DNA from: Nitrospirota bacterium
GTDB taxonomy: Bacteria > Nitrospirota > JACRHL01
Length of the DNA: 64,000 nucleotides
NCBI GenBank assembly: GCA_029881725.1
Contig: JAOUMB010000006.1
Span: 29,016 to 93,015 of the forward strand
Direction: 5' to 3'
Shown one piece after another: positions 9,306-18,727 of this stretch. The position numbers and the translations under genes were made by a program. Below the pieces are notes generated by a model that was not told the origin of the DNA, did no database searches, and worked only from the letters and a program-made list of their open reading frames with translations. The first letter of the stretch is position 1; each line of letters begins with the position of its first letter.

Positions 9306-11642
9306 ATGCCCACCATGTGCCGACCCATATTAAAATCCACCTTCGGGGTTATGTTGCTGTTGCTGTGCGGCCTGCTGCCGCCGTTGCCCGCCCTTGCGGA
9401 GGGGCCGGAGGAGTTGCTGGGCCGCACCGTGACCCGCATCGAGGTGGTGGGTGTGCGTCAGATCGCCCCCGGCACCGTGTCCGGGCAGCTCGATACCGAG
9501 CCGGGTTCGCCGCTCTCCGCCGCCACCGTGCGGCGGGACATCGAGGCCGTGTTCGGGCTTGGCTTTTTTTCGGACGTGGTGATCGAGGGGGAGCCGGAGG
9601 GGAGCAACGGCGTGGTGGTCACCGTGCGCGTGACCGAGTTGCCCGCGCTGGCCGGCGAGGTGCAGGTCAAGGGCAACCGCAAGGTGCTCAAGGACACCCT
9701 GCTGGGGCACGCCACCGGCATGGATTCCGGGGCATTTCTGACCCCGGCGGACGTTCTGCGCGCCCGGCGCGGCATGCTGGCGGACTATTTTGACGAAGGG
9801 TACCTGCAGGCCACGGTGGTTCCGGTGGAGGTGGAGTCCACCGATGAAGCGACCGGCGCCCCCATCGTGGATCTGGCCTTCGTGGTGGAAGAGGGCAAAA
9901 AGACCCGGGTCCGCCACATCGGGTTTTCCGGGAACACCGCCTTTTCCAACCGCACCCTGCGCGGAAAGCTGAAAAGCAAACGGCGCTTCTGGGCCACCAG
10001 TTGGCTGACCGGTTCCGGCATCTACCGCGAGAGCCACGTGGAAGAGGACGTGCTGCGGCTGGAGGATTTTTACCAGAACCAGGGGTTCATGGACGTGTCG
10101 GTCAGTCCGCCGAACGTGGAACTGTCCGACGACCGGCAGTGGTATTCGCTCACCTACCCGATTGTGGAGGGGCCGGTGTACCGCATCGGCGAGGTGTCCG
10201 TGGCCCACGGCGACAAGCTTCCCGAAGCGGATCTGATGAAGGGGCTGGAACTGGCCACCGGCAGCGTCTACAGCCGGGACGCCATGCGCCGCAACCTGGG
10301 CATGCTGACCGACCGGCTGGGTGAAGTGGGGTACGCGCTGGCACGGGTGGAGCCGGAGTTCGACCGCGACCCCGAAACCGGCACCGTGGACGTTCGCTAT
10401 ATGGTGACCGAGGGGGACCAGATCACCATCCGCCGCATCAATGTTCGGGGCAACACCAAGACCCGCGACAAGGTGATCCGGCGCGAGGTGCGCCAGCAGG
10501 AGGGCGAGGTGATCAACACCTCCCTGTTGCGGCGCACCTACCAGCGCATTCTCAATCTCCAGTATTTCGGGTCGGTGGATATTGATACCAAGGAGGCGGG
10601 CCCCGGTCTGCTGGATCTGGACATCACGGTGGAGGAAAAATCCACCGGGCAGTTTTCCATCGGTGGCGGCTATAGCTCCAACGACGGGCTGGTGGGGCTG
10701 ATGGAAATCACCCAGGGCAACCTGGGCGGGCGCGGCCAGACCCTGAGCGGCAGGCTGGAGCGCAGCGGACGGCGCACGGTGTATAACCTGCGCTTTGCCG
10801 AGCCGTACCTGTTCGACACCAACCGCTCCTTCGGTTTCGACCTGTACCGTTCCGAGCGCGATTTCGAGTCCTACGATGAAAAACGCATTGGCGGCGGGGT
10901 GAACCTGGGCCGTTCCTACGGCGAATACCTGTCGGCCTCCCTGGCTTATCGCTACGAGGTGCTGGACCTGAAGTCGCCGACCGGAACCATACCCGGCAGC
11001 CCGCTGCTGGAGGCGCAGTTGGGAAGGTCGCGCTCCAGTTCCGTGGGCGCCAACATGGCCTGGGACAGCCGCGACAACTATCTTGACCCGCGTCGGGGCA
11101 TGCGCCACACCCTGCGCACCGAGGTGGGCGGCGGCTATCTGGCGGGCACCAACGACTACGTGAAGGGCGTGCTCGACAATTCGGTGTTCTTTCCGCTGCT
11201 GCGCAGCATGGCCTTCGCGGTACGCTCCCAACTGGGATATGGCGCGGGCTACAGCAAGAGTGAACTGCCGGCCGGTGAGCGGTTCTTTGTGGGTGGCATC
11301 CGCACGGTGCGCGGCTTCAACTGGGGCGAGGCGGGACCTCTTGGCACCACCGGCGACCCCATTGGCGCGGACAAGATGTGGGTGATGACCGGCGAGATCA
11401 CCTTCCCGCTGGTGACCGAGGCCAACATCAAGGGTGCCCTGTTCACGGACTGGGGAGCGGGCTTTGACACCGGCAGGGATATTGCCGCCGGCCGGATGAA
11501 CCTGAGCGTCGGCTGGGAAATCCGCTGGATGAGCCCGGTGGGGCCCCTGCGCTTCGGTTATGGCCGGGTGCTGGTTGACAAGCGGCATCCCGATTTTCAA
11601 CGCCGGGGTGACCAGTTCTTCGATTTCGGAACGTTTTTCTAG
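9306..11642 (+). CDS. bamA: Outer membrane protein assembly factor BamA
   Basis: 778-aa Omp85-family protein that folds and inserts beta-barrel proteins into the outer membrane. A signal peptide (hydrophobic LLLLCGLLPPLPALA) is followed by five POTRA domains, the first starting at TRIEVVGVRQIAPGTV, and then a C-terminal 16-stranded barrel from about residue 440. The conserved loop-6 VRGF lies at residues 668-671, and the protein ends in phenylalanine as expected for a BAM substrate. ATG 9306 is the likely start; ATG 9315 and TTG 9273 are in frame. It heads the lipid A gene block. The usual upstream rseP, dxr and cdsA genes are absent. Confidence 0.96.
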   Translation: MPTMCRPILKSTFGVMLLLLCGLLPPLPALAEGPEELLGRTVTRIEVVGVRQIAPGTVSGQLDTEPGSPLSAATVRRDIEAVFGLGFFSDVVIEGEPEGSNGVVVTVRVTELPALAGEVQVKGNRKVLKDTLLGHATGMDSGAFLTPADVLRARRGMLADYFDEGYLQATVVPVEVESTDEATGAPIVDLAFVVEEGKKTRVRHIGFSGNTAFSNRTLRGKLKSKRRFWATSWLTGSGIYRESHVEEDVLRLEDFYQNQGFMDVSVSPPNVELSDDRQWYSLTYPIVEGPVYRIGEVSVAHGDKLPEADLMKGLELATGSVYSRDAMRRNLGMLTDRLGEVGYALARVEPEFDRDPETGTVDVRYMVTEGDQITIRRINVRGNTKTRDKVIRREVRQQEGEVINTSLLRRTYQRILNLQYFGSVDIDTKEAGPGLLDLDITVEEKSTGQFSIGGGYSSNDGLVGLMEITQGNLGGRGQTLSGRLERSGRRTVYNLRFAEPYLFDTNRSFGFDLYRSERDFESYDEKRIGGGVNLGRSYGEYLSASLAYRYEVLDLKSPTGTIPGSPLLEAQLGRSRSSSVGANMAWDSRDNYLDPRRGMRHTLRTEVGGGYLAGTNDYVKGVLDNSVFFPLLRSMAFAVRSQLGYGAGYSKSELPAGERFFVGGIRTVRGFNWGEAGPLGTTGDPIGADKMWVMTGEITFPLVTEANIKGALFTDWGAGFDTGRDIAAGRMNLSVGWEIRWMSPVGPLRFGYGRVLVDKRHPDFQRRGDQFFDFGTFF

Positions 11643-11744
11643 CCTGCTGCCGCCGCCCGGGGTTTCAAGCGGCCGGGCAACCCATGTATTCTTTTAAGCC
11701 GGTCGCCACACGTGGTGGCGCCGGGATGGAGAGGAAGGCCGATC

Positions 11745-12275
11745 ATGCGTGTTTTCGGAATGCTGGCCCTGCTGCTGGCCGGGCTGCTGGCGTCCCCTGC
11801 GGCCCATGCCGCCGACGCGGTGAAAATGGGGTGGGTTCGGGCCCAGGTGGTGCTTGAGAGCACCGATGCCGGGGGAAAAATCCGTTCCCAGAGCGATGAA
11901 TACATTGCCGCCCGCCAGAAGATCATCGATCTGGAGCAGGGTGAGCTGGAAGCAATGGAAAAGAAGCTCAAGGCGCAGGCGTCGCTGCTCAGCGAACAGG
12001 CCCTGGCCGAGAAAGAGGGCGAGTTCCGCAAGAAGCTGGAGCGGTACCGGGAAAAGGTTACCGAACTGGCCATGGAGATCGAGCACAAGCAGGCGGAACT
12101 GCTGGCCGAGTTCAGCGGTATCCTGAAGGCGACGGTGGCCAGCGTGGCCCGGCGGGAGGGGTATGCGTTTGTGTTCGATTCCCCGGAGGACGGCATGCTG
12201 GTGTATGCCGATCCGGCCCACGATCTGACCGACAAGGTGATCGCGGAACTCAATGCCGCATCCAAGTCCGAGTAA
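11745..12275 (+). CDS. ompH: OmpH/Skp family periplasmic chaperone
   Basis: 176-aa periplasmic chaperone for unfolded outer membrane proteins. An N-terminal signal peptide (MRVFGMLALLLAGLLASP, cleavage near AHA-AD) is followed by a long charged coiled-coil region (about residues 55-130, rich in Lys, Glu and Gln), as in Skp tentacles. The start at ATG 11745 is set by GGAGAGGAAGG just upstream; an earlier in-frame start at 11712 has no such site. The gene sits in its standard place between bamA and lpxD, and its 3' end overlaps lpxD by 23 bases. Confidence 0.93.
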   Translation: MRVFGMLALLLAGLLASPAAHAADAVKMGWVRAQVVLESTDAGGKIRSQSDEYIAARQKIIDLEQGELEAMEKKLKAQASLLSEQALAEKEGEFRKKLERYREKVTELAMEIEHKQAELLAEFSGILKATVASVARREGYAFVFDSPEDGMLVYADPAHDLTDKVIAELNAASKSE

Positions 12276-13305
12276 GCGCCACACCCTGGCGGAGCTTGCC
12301 GAACTGGTCGGCGCGCGCCTGATCGGTGACGGGCGGGTGGAAGTGGACGGCATCGCGCCCATTGCCGAGGCCGGTCCCACCCAGCTCACCTTCGTGGCCA
12401 ACCCCCGCTACCTCAAGGAACTGGCCACCACCCGCGCCGCAGCGGTACTGGTGGCGGAGGAAAGCGGGATTTCCGCCGGGCAACTGGTGGTGCGCTCACC
12501 CTACGCCGCCTATGCGCGGCTGATGAACCATTTTTATGCCGTTCCCCGCCAGGCGCGGGGGGTAAGCGCCGATGCCCGGGTGGATGCCTCGGCCAAAGTC
12601 GGTGTGGAGCCGGACATTGGCGCGTTCGTCACCGTCGGCCCCGGCGCGGTGCTGGGCGACCGGGTGACCCTGCATCCCGGCGTGCGCGTGGGCGAAGGGG
12701 TGGTGGTGGGCGACGACGTGACCCTGCACCCCAATGTGGTGCTCTACCCCGGTTGCCGCATCGGCCACCGGGTGATCGTGCACGCGGGCACCGTGGTGGG
12801 CAGCGATGGATTCGGATATGCCACCGACGGCGGCGTGCATCACAAAATTCCCCATGTGGGCGGTGTGGTGGTGGGGGACGATGTGGAAATCGGCGCCTGC
12901 TGCACCATCGATCGCGGGGTGCTGGGCGACACGGAAATCGGGCCCGGCAGCAAGCTGGACAACCTGATTCAACTGGCCCACAACGTGCGGATCGGTCGCG
13001 GCTGCCTGCTGGCGGCGCAAACCGGTATCGCCGGCAGCACCCACCTGGGTGACTATGTGGCCACGGGCGGGCAGGCCGGGTTTTCCGGCCATCTGTCGGT
13101 GGGCAGCCAGGTGCAGGTGGCGGGCAAGGCGGGCGTCACCAAGGACGTGGGCGACCGCGAGGTGGTTTCCGGATTTCCCGCTCTGCCGCACCGGGAGGCG
13201 CTTCGCGCCCAGGCGGCGCAGGCCCGTATTCCCGAACTGCGGGAACGGGTGAAGAAGCTGGAACAGCAACTTTCCGGGCGGAAATCGCCCGAAACCAACG
13301 ATTGA
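12253..13305 (+). CDS. lpxD: UDP-3-O-(3-hydroxyacyl)glucosamine N-acyltransferase
   Basis: 350-aa acyltransferase for the third lipid A step, adding the N-linked hydroxyacyl chain from acyl-ACP. The N-terminal uridine-binding domain (TLAELAELVGARLIGDG) is followed by a left-handed beta-helix of hexapeptide repeats from about residue 105 and a C-terminal charged helix. The catalytic histidine is His243 in DNLIQLAHNVRIG. ATG 12253 lies within the end of ompH. Length is normal. It is followed 12 bases later by fabZ. Confidence 0.96.
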   Translation: MPHPSPSKRHTLAELAELVGARLIGDGRVEVDGIAPIAEAGPTQLTFVANPRYLKELATTRAAAVLVAEESGISAGQLVVRSPYAAYARLMNHFYAVPRQARGVSADARVDASAKVGVEPDIGAFVTVGPGAVLGDRVTLHPGVRVGEGVVVGDDVTLHPNVVLYPGCRIGHRVIVHAGTVVGSDGFGYATDGGVHHKIPHVGGVVVGDDVEIGACCTIDRGVLGDTEIGPGSKLDNLIQLAHNVRIGRGCLLAAQTGIAGSTHLGDYVATGGQAGFSGHLSVGSQVQVAGKAGVTKDVGDREVVSGFPALPHREALRAQAAQARIPELRERVKKLEQQLSGRKSPETND

Positions 13306-13317
13306 TCGGAAGGGCAG

Positions 13318-13770
13318 ATGGAACTGGATATCAAAGAGATCATGCGCGTGCTGCCGCACCGCTATCCGTTTTTGCTGGTGGACCGGGTGGACGAGGTGGT
13401 CCTTGGCGAGCGCATCGTGGCCACCAAGAACGTGACCATCAACGAGCCGTTTTTTCCGGGCCACTTTCCGGGGCATCCGATCATGCCCGGGGTGTTGCTG
13501 GTGGAGGCCATGGCCCAGGTGGGTGGCATTCTGGCCTATAAAACCGCCGAAGCCGCGGCGGGAGAAGGGGACCTTGGCACCAAGCTGACCTACTTCATGG
13601 GCATCGACAACTGCAAGTTCCGCCACCCGGTGGGGCCGGGGGATACCCTGCGCATGGAACTGACCGTGACCAAGTCCCGCCCCCCATACTGGAAACTGAA
13701 CGGGCGGACCTATGTGGGCGACAAGCTGGTGTGTGAGGCGGACCTGGCGGCAATGCTGACGGATGGCTGA
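13318..13770 (+). CDS. fabZ: 3-hydroxyacyl-[acyl-carrier-protein] dehydratase FabZ
   Basis: 150-aa hot-dog-fold dehydratase of type II fatty acid synthesis, which competes with LpxA and LpxD for 3-hydroxyacyl-ACP. Catalytic residues are visible as His49 (PGHFPGHP) and Glu63 (LLVEAMAQ). It begins at ATG 13318 ([18 protein letters not shown]) after a GGAAGG ribosome site. It overlaps lpxA by eight bases. The order lpxD-fabZ-lpxA is the classical one. Confidence 0.97.
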   Translation: MELDIKEIMRVLPHRYPFLLVDRVDEVVLGERIVATKNVTINEPFFPGHFPGHPIMPGVLLVEAMAQVGGILAYKTAEAAAGEGDLGTKLTYFMGIDNCKFRHPVGPGDTLRMELTVTKSRPPYWKLNGRTYVGDKLVCEADLAAMLTDG

Positions 13771-14554
13771 AATGACTGAAACCGCAATTCATCCCACCGC
13801 GTTGGTGGACCCGAAGGCCGAACTGGGCAGCGGCGTATCGGTCGGTCCGTTCACGGTGATCGGGCCGCAGGTGCGGGTGGGGGATGGATGTGAGATCGGC
13901 AGTCACGTGGTGCTGTCCGGAAACACCACCATCGGTCCCGGCAACCGGATTTTTCCTCACAACGCCATTGGTGGAATTCCGCAGGATCTCAAGTATGCGG
14001 GTGAGGACACCCGCCTCGAGATCGGCGAACGCAACACCTTCCGCGAGTTCATGACCGTGAACCTGGGCACCGAGGGCGGCGGCGGGGTCACCCGCATCGG
14101 CAACGGCAACCTGTTCATGGCCTATGTGCACGTGGCCCATGACTGCATCATCGGCGACCGCACCATTTTAGCCAACGCGGTGACCCTGGCGGGCCATGTG
14201 GAAGTGGAGGACGGCGCGGTGGTGGGCGGGCTGTCGGCGGTGCACCAGTTCACCCGTATCGGCTCGCTGGCGATGATCGGCGGCTGCTCGGCGGTGGATC
14301 AGGACGTGGCCCCGTTCTGCATGGCCATTGGCAACCGGATCAGCCTGCGCGGTCTGAATCTGGTGGGTCTGAAGCGTCTGGGGCTGTCCCGCGACGATAT
14401 TCGCATCCTGAAGGACGCCTATGGCGAATTGTTCACCACCGATCGGCCCCTCAAGGAATCGGTGCAGGTGATTCAGAACAAATGGCCGAAGGACATTCGG
14501 GTGGCACGGTTGGCGGCCTTCGTCGAGGCCAGCGAGCGCGGGGTGTGTCGCTGA
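13763..14554 (+). CDS. lpxA: UDP-N-acetylglucosamine O-acyltransferase
   Basis: 263-aa enzyme of the first lipid A step, transferring a 3-hydroxyacyl chain to UDP-GlcNAc. It shows left-handed beta-helix hexapeptide repeats from residue 10 to about 190, catalytic His126 in VHVAHDCIIG, and the C-terminal helical region starting GLKRLGLSRDDI. ATG 13763 overlaps fabZ; ATG 13772 is an alternative. The 3' end overlaps lpxB by ten bases. No lpxI lies between lpxA and lpxB, unlike many alphaproteobacteria. Confidence 0.97.
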   Translation: MAEMTETAIHPTALVDPKAELGSGVSVGPFTVIGPQVRVGDGCEIGSHVVLSGNTTIGPGNRIFPHNAIGGIPQDLKYAGEDTRLEIGERNTFREFMTVNLGTEGGGGVTRIGNGNLFMAYVHVAHDCIIGDRTILANAVTLAGHVEVEDGAVVGGLSAVHQFTRIGSLAMIGGCSAVDQDVAPFCMAIGNRISLRGLNLVGLKRLGLSRDDIRILKDAYGELFTTDRPLKESVQVIQNKWPKDIRVARLAAFVEASERGVCR

Positions 14555-15705
14555 GCGATTCCCCCTGTCTGTTCCTGTCCGCCTGCGAAGCGTCGGCGGA
14601 CCTGCATGGCGCCCGGCTGATGGCGGCGATCCGCGCCCTGCGGCCGGGAGTCCGCTTTGTCGGCATCGGCGGCGACCGAATGATCGGCGAAGGGCTGGAG
14701 GCGGTGTTTCATGCCCGCGACCTCAGTGTGATGGGCATTGTGGAGGTCCTCGGCCGTCTACGCACCATCCGCGCGGCCTTTTCGAAGGCGGTGGCGGCGC
14801 TGGGTGCCGGAGTGGACCGGGCGGTGCTGATCGATTCCGCATCGTTTAACCTGCGTCTGGCGGAGCATGCCCTGGGTGCCGGCGTGCCGGTGACCTATTT
14901 CATCGCCCCCAAGGTCTGGGCCTCGCGGGCGGGGCGCATGGCCAAAATCCGCCGGGTGGTGGACCATATGATGGTGATCCTCCCCTTTGAACAAAAACTA
15001 TTTCAGGACGCCGGCGTGCCGGTGACCTACGTGGGCAATCCGCTGGTGGATGAGCAGGCGGAAGCCCTTGCCGCCGCCCCCGCGGGCGGGTGGAAGCCGT
15101 CCAGTTTCGGCCTGGACGACGCTCGCCCCACCGTGGCCCTGCTGCCCGGCAGCCGGCCCGGCGAAATCCGCCACATCCTGCCGGGGCTTCTGGCGTCCGC
15201 TCAATCCCTGCACTCCCGCCTTCCACATGCCCAGTTCCTGCTGCCGGTGGCACCCACCGTGGACGGGCCGGAGCTGCGCGCGCGGGTGGCCGGGGCCGGG
15301 GTGCCGGTGACGGTGGTGGCGGGGCAGGCGGTGCCGGTGCTGAATGCCGCCCATGTGGCCGCGGTGGCGTCGGGAACCGCAACCCTGCAGGCGGCGTTGG
15401 CCGGAACCCCGTCGGTGATTGTGTACCGGGTGAACCCGCTGACCTGGATGATTGCGCGTCCGATGGTCAAGCTGCCGTATGTGGGGCTTTCCAACCTGGT
15501 GGCCGGACGCGAGGTGATGCCGGAACTGTTGCAAGGGGATTTCCGGCCGGATGACGTGGCGGAGCGGCTGCTCCGCTGGCTTTCGGATCCGCAATCCGCC
15601 TCCAGTGCCCGGGAGGAACTGGCCACCGTGCGGGAGGTGATGGGCGATCCGGGTGCGCCGGAACGTGGCGCGCGCGCGGTGATTCAGCGGCTGGAGGCGG
15701 CGTGA
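14545..15705 (+). CDS. lpxB: Lipid-A-disaccharide synthase
   Basis: 386-aa GT19 glycosyltransferase joining lipid X and UDP-diacylglucosamine. Motifs: ACEASADLHGARL near the N-terminus (the family usually has GEASGD), VLIDSASFNLRLA, APKVWASRAGRM, LLPGSRPGEIRHILP, and SGTATLQAALAGTPSVIVYR for the nucleotide sugar. The start is GTG 14545, just inside lpxA, giving a normal N-terminus; the longer frame to 14482 reads through lpxA in another frame and is not expected. The stop overlaps the msbA GTG (GTGA). Confidence 0.95.
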   Translation: MSLSDSPCLFLSACEASADLHGARLMAAIRALRPGVRFVGIGGDRMIGEGLEAVFHARDLSVMGIVEVLGRLRTIRAAFSKAVAALGAGVDRAVLIDSASFNLRLAEHALGAGVPVTYFIAPKVWASRAGRMAKIRRVVDHMMVILPFEQKLFQDAGVPVTYVGNPLVDEQAEALAAAPAGGWKPSSFGLDDARPTVALLPGSRPGEIRHILPGLLASAQSLHSRLPHAQFLLPVAPTVDGPELRARVAGAGVPVTVVAGQAVPVLNAAHVAAVASGTATLQAALAGTPSVIVYRVNPLTWMIARPMVKLPYVGLSNLVAGREVMPELLQGDFRPDDVAERLLRWLSDPQSASSAREELATVREVMGDPGAPERGARAVIQRLEAA

Positions 15706-17456
15706 ACCCGTACTACCGCAGACTCCTGGCCTACATGCGCCCCTACATGCCGCAGGTGTTCGTGGCCATCCTGCTGTCGCTGATCGTCTCCGGCGCAACC
15801 GCATCGGTGGCCTATCTGGTACAGCCCCTGCTGGACAAGGCGCTGATTGCCGGGGACGCGCACATGCTGGCGATTATTCCGGCCATGGTGGTGGCGGTGG
15901 TGTTTGCCAAGACCAGCGCCAGTTACGCGCAGGTGGTGCTGATGCAGGCGGTGGGGCAACGGGTGCTGCGGGATATCCGCAGGGACCTGAACCATACCGT
16001 GCTGCGGCTTCCGGTCACCCGCTTCACCCAGACCGGAACCGCCGATCTGGTCAGCCGCATGTTCAACGACGTGGGCGCCCTGCAACGGCTTGCGTCCGGA
16101 CTGGTGCGGGACATCATCCAGAACGGGGTGACCGCCCTTGCGCTGGCGGTGGTGGTGGTTCTTCAGGACCCGGTGCTGGCGATCATCGCGCTGGCGGTGT
16201 TTCCCGTTACCATGTATCCCCTTACCCGGTTGGCCAAGCGGCTGCGCCAGCGCAGCCGGATCGGCCAGGAGGCGGCCTCGGAACTGACGCGCACGTTTTC
16301 GGAAGGGATATCCGGCATTCGCGAGGTGAAGGCCTTTGGGGCGGAAGGCCGCGAGGAGGCCCGCTTTGGCGCCGCCAACGCGAGCTACCAGCGCAGTATG
16401 GTGCGCCTGATCCGGATTGTGGCCATTCCGCCCCCCATGATGGAAATGGTCGGCGTTATCGGCATCGTGGGCATCATCGCCTATGGCGGCGCGCGGGTGC
16501 TGGAGGGGGACCTGACCGTTGGCGCCCTGTTCAGCTTCATTACCGCCTGCATGATGCTGTATCAGCCGGTGCGGGCCCTGTCCGGCTCCTACGCGGCGAT
16601 CCAGCAATCCCTGGGGGCGTCGGCGCGGATCTTCGAGCTGATGGACGACGCACGGGAAATCGACCCGCTGGACGCGCAAAAACCGGCGCTTCCGGTGGTG
16701 AGCCAGGGCATCTTCTTCGAGGGGGTGGGCTATGCCTACGAAGGGGGGGATGGCGCCGGGGTCAGCGATATCTCCCTGCGCGCGGGGGTGGGGGAGGTGA
16801 TTGCCCTGGTGGGCTCCTCGGGCGCGGGCAAGACCACCCTGATCAACCTGATCCCGCGCTTTCTCAATGTGCAAACGGGTGCCATCCGCATCGACGGGCA
16901 CGATACGCGGGACGTGTCGCTGGCCTCGCTCCGTGCCCAGATCGCCATGGTCGGTCAGGAGGCCCTGCTGTTCGACGACACGGTGGCGGCCAATATTGCC
17001 TATGGCGCGGGGGAGCGCGAGCCGTCCGAAGCGGAGATCGTTTCCGCCGCCCGGCGGGCCCATGCCCACGATTTCATCGTCCATCTTCCGGACGGGTATG
17101 ACTCCCGGGTGGGAGAGCGCGGCGCCCTGCTGTCCGGCGGCCAGCGGCAACGCATCGCCATTGCGCGGGCCATTCTGAAGGACGCGCCGATCCTGATTCT
17201 GGACGAGGCCACCAGCGCCCTGGATTCGGAGAGCGAGCGGCACGTGCAGGCGGCGCTGTCGGAACTGATGGAGAGCCGCACCACGTTCGTGATTGCCCAC
17301 CGGCTGGCCACGGTGCGCCACGCCACGCAGATTCTGGTCATGGACCAGGGCCGCATTGTGGAGCGCGGTACCCACGACGAACTGATGGCCATCGACGGGA
17401 CCTACCGCCGTCTGCATGACCTGCAGTTTTCCCCATCCGCGGGGCAGGCCGGGTAG
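15702..17456 (+). CDS. msbA: Lipid A export ATP-binding/permease protein MsbA
   Basis: 584-aa ABC half-transporter flipping lipid A-core across the inner membrane. An N-terminal six-helix transmembrane domain (about residues 15-320) is followed by the nucleotide-binding domain, with Walker A GSSGAGKT at 371-378, signature LSGGQRQR from 477, Walker B ILILDEATSALDS and switch histidine in FVIAHRLATV. Start GTG 15702 overlaps the lpxB stop. waaA begins two bases after its stop. Context (lpxB before, waaA and lpxK after) favours MsbA over other exporters. Confidence 0.94.
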   Translation: MNPYYRRLLAYMRPYMPQVFVAILLSLIVSGATASVAYLVQPLLDKALIAGDAHMLAIIPAMVVAVVFAKTSASYAQVVLMQAVGQRVLRDIRRDLNHTVLRLPVTRFTQTGTADLVSRMFNDVGALQRLASGLVRDIIQNGVTALALAVVVVLQDPVLAIIALAVFPVTMYPLTRLAKRLRQRSRIGQEAASELTRTFSEGISGIREVKAFGAEGREEARFGAANASYQRSMVRLIRIVAIPPPMMEMVGVIGIVGIIAYGGARVLEGDLTVGALFSFITACMMLYQPVRALSGSYAAIQQSLGASARIFELMDDAREIDPLDAQKPALPVVSQGIFFEGVGYAYEGGDGAGVSDISLRAGVGEVIALVGSSGAGKTTLINLIPRFLNVQTGAIRIDGHDTRDVSLASLRAQIAMVGQEALLFDDTVAANIAYGAGEREPSEAEIVSAARRAHAHDFIVHLPDGYDSRVGERGALLSGGQRQRIAIARAILKDAPILILDEATSALDSESERHVQAALSELMESRTTFVIAHRLATVRHATQILVMDQGRIVERGTHDELMAIDGTYRRLHDLQFSPSAGQAG

Positions 17457-17458
17457 CC

Positions 17459-18727
17459 GTGCGCGCCCTGTACAACCTGGGCCTGCTGCTGCTGTTGCCG
17501 GTGCTGGGGGCGGCGCTGGCCTGGCGGCTGCTGACACGGGCCGAATACCGGCCGCATCTGGCCGAACGCTTCGGGGCCGTGCCCCGCTCTCCGGCGGGCA
17601 AACGGGTGATCTGGGTGCATGCGGTATCGGTGGGTGAGGTGATCTCGCTGGTGCCGCTGGCCCACGCGTTGCGCGAGCGGTTCGCCGACGCCCATCTGGT
17701 GCTCACCTGTGGCACGCCAACCGGCCGCGCCATGGCCGGGGAACGGTTGCAGGCGGTGTTTGACGGCATCGCCTATCTGCCCTACGACCTGCCGCCGCTG
17801 ATGAGGCGTGCCCTGCGGCGTATCCGGCCCGATCTGATGCTGTTGCTGGAAACCGAGCTGTGGCCCAACCTGCTGGCGGCGCTGCGTGCCCGCCGGGTGC
17901 CGGTAGTGCTGGCCAACGGGCGGATTTCGGACCGCTCGTTTCCCCGCTACCGGCGGTTCCGGGCACTGGTCGCACCGCTGCTGTCCGGGTTTTCGTCGCT
18001 GATGATGCAGACCGCCACCGATGCGGAGCGGATAACCGCCCTGGGGGCTCCGGCGGAGCGGGTGGTGGTGGCGGGAAACCTGAAATATGACCAGCCGGTG
18101 CCGGTCCCCGATCCGGCCGCCCGAACGGCCATGCGTGCCGCCCTGGGGCTGGATGAGGACGCACCGGTTCTGGTGGCGGGGAGCACCCACGAAGGGGAGG
18201 AAACCGCCGTGGCCGGGGTGTTCGAGCACCTTGCGCGGCGCTTTTCGGGGCTGCGGCTGGTGCTGGCGGTGCGTCATCCGCACCGGGCGGAGGGGGTCGT
18301 TTCCGCGCTGAAGGGACTGGGAATCGACGCCGGGCGCAAGTCGCTGGGCGATACGGCGGGCAAGCCGGTGGTGCTGCTGGACACGGTGGGGGAACTGGCC
18401 GCCCACTACCGGCTGGCGACGGTGGCCTTTATCGGCGGCAGTCTGGTGCCGGTGGGCGGGCACAACCCACTGGAGGCGTCCGCCTGCGGCGTGCCGGTGG
18501 TGTATGGACCGTACACGGGTAATTTCAGCCAGCCGTGCCAGGCGCTGGAACAGGCCGGGGCCGCCGTGTGCGCTGCGGATGTGGTGGAACTGGAGGCGGT
18601 GCTGGAAAAACTCCTGTCCGATCCGGACGCCCGCCACCGCATGGGCGCGGCCGGTCAGACCGTATTCGCCACCCACCGGGGGGCCGCCGCGCGCATGGTG
18701 GAGCGGATTGCCGGGGTGCTGGAATGA
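17459..18727 (+). CDS. waaA: 3-deoxy-D-manno-octulosonic acid transferase
   Basis: 422-aa GT30 enzyme adding Kdo to lipid IVA at the inner face of the inner membrane. It has an N-terminal membrane anchor (NLGLLLLLPVLGAALAWRLL), VWVHAVSVGEV-type motif seen as VIWVHAVSVGEV, LLLETELWPNLL, NGRISDRSFPRY, AGSTHEGEE, and FIGGSLVPVGGHNPLEA in the nucleotide-sugar site. Start GTG 17459 lies two bases after msbA. Overlap with lpxK is four bases (ATGA). Kdo number (mono- or bifunctional) cannot be read from sequence. Confidence 0.96.
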   Translation: MRALYNLGLLLLLPVLGAALAWRLLTRAEYRPHLAERFGAVPRSPAGKRVIWVHAVSVGEVISLVPLAHALRERFADAHLVLTCGTPTGRAMAGERLQAVFDGIAYLPYDLPPLMRRALRRIRPDLMLLLETELWPNLLAALRARRVPVVLANGRISDRSFPRYRRFRALVAPLLSGFSSLMMQTATDAERITALGAPAERVVVAGNLKYDQPVPVPDPAARTAMRAALGLDEDAPVLVAGSTHEGEETAVAGVFEHLARRFSGLRLVLAVRHPHRAEGVVSALKGLGIDAGRKSLGDTAGKPVVLLDTVGELAAHYRLATVAFIGGSLVPVGGHNPLEASACGVPVVYGPYTGNFSQPCQALEQAGAAVCAADVVELEAVLEKLLSDPDARHRMGAAGQTVFATHRGAAARMVERIAGVLE

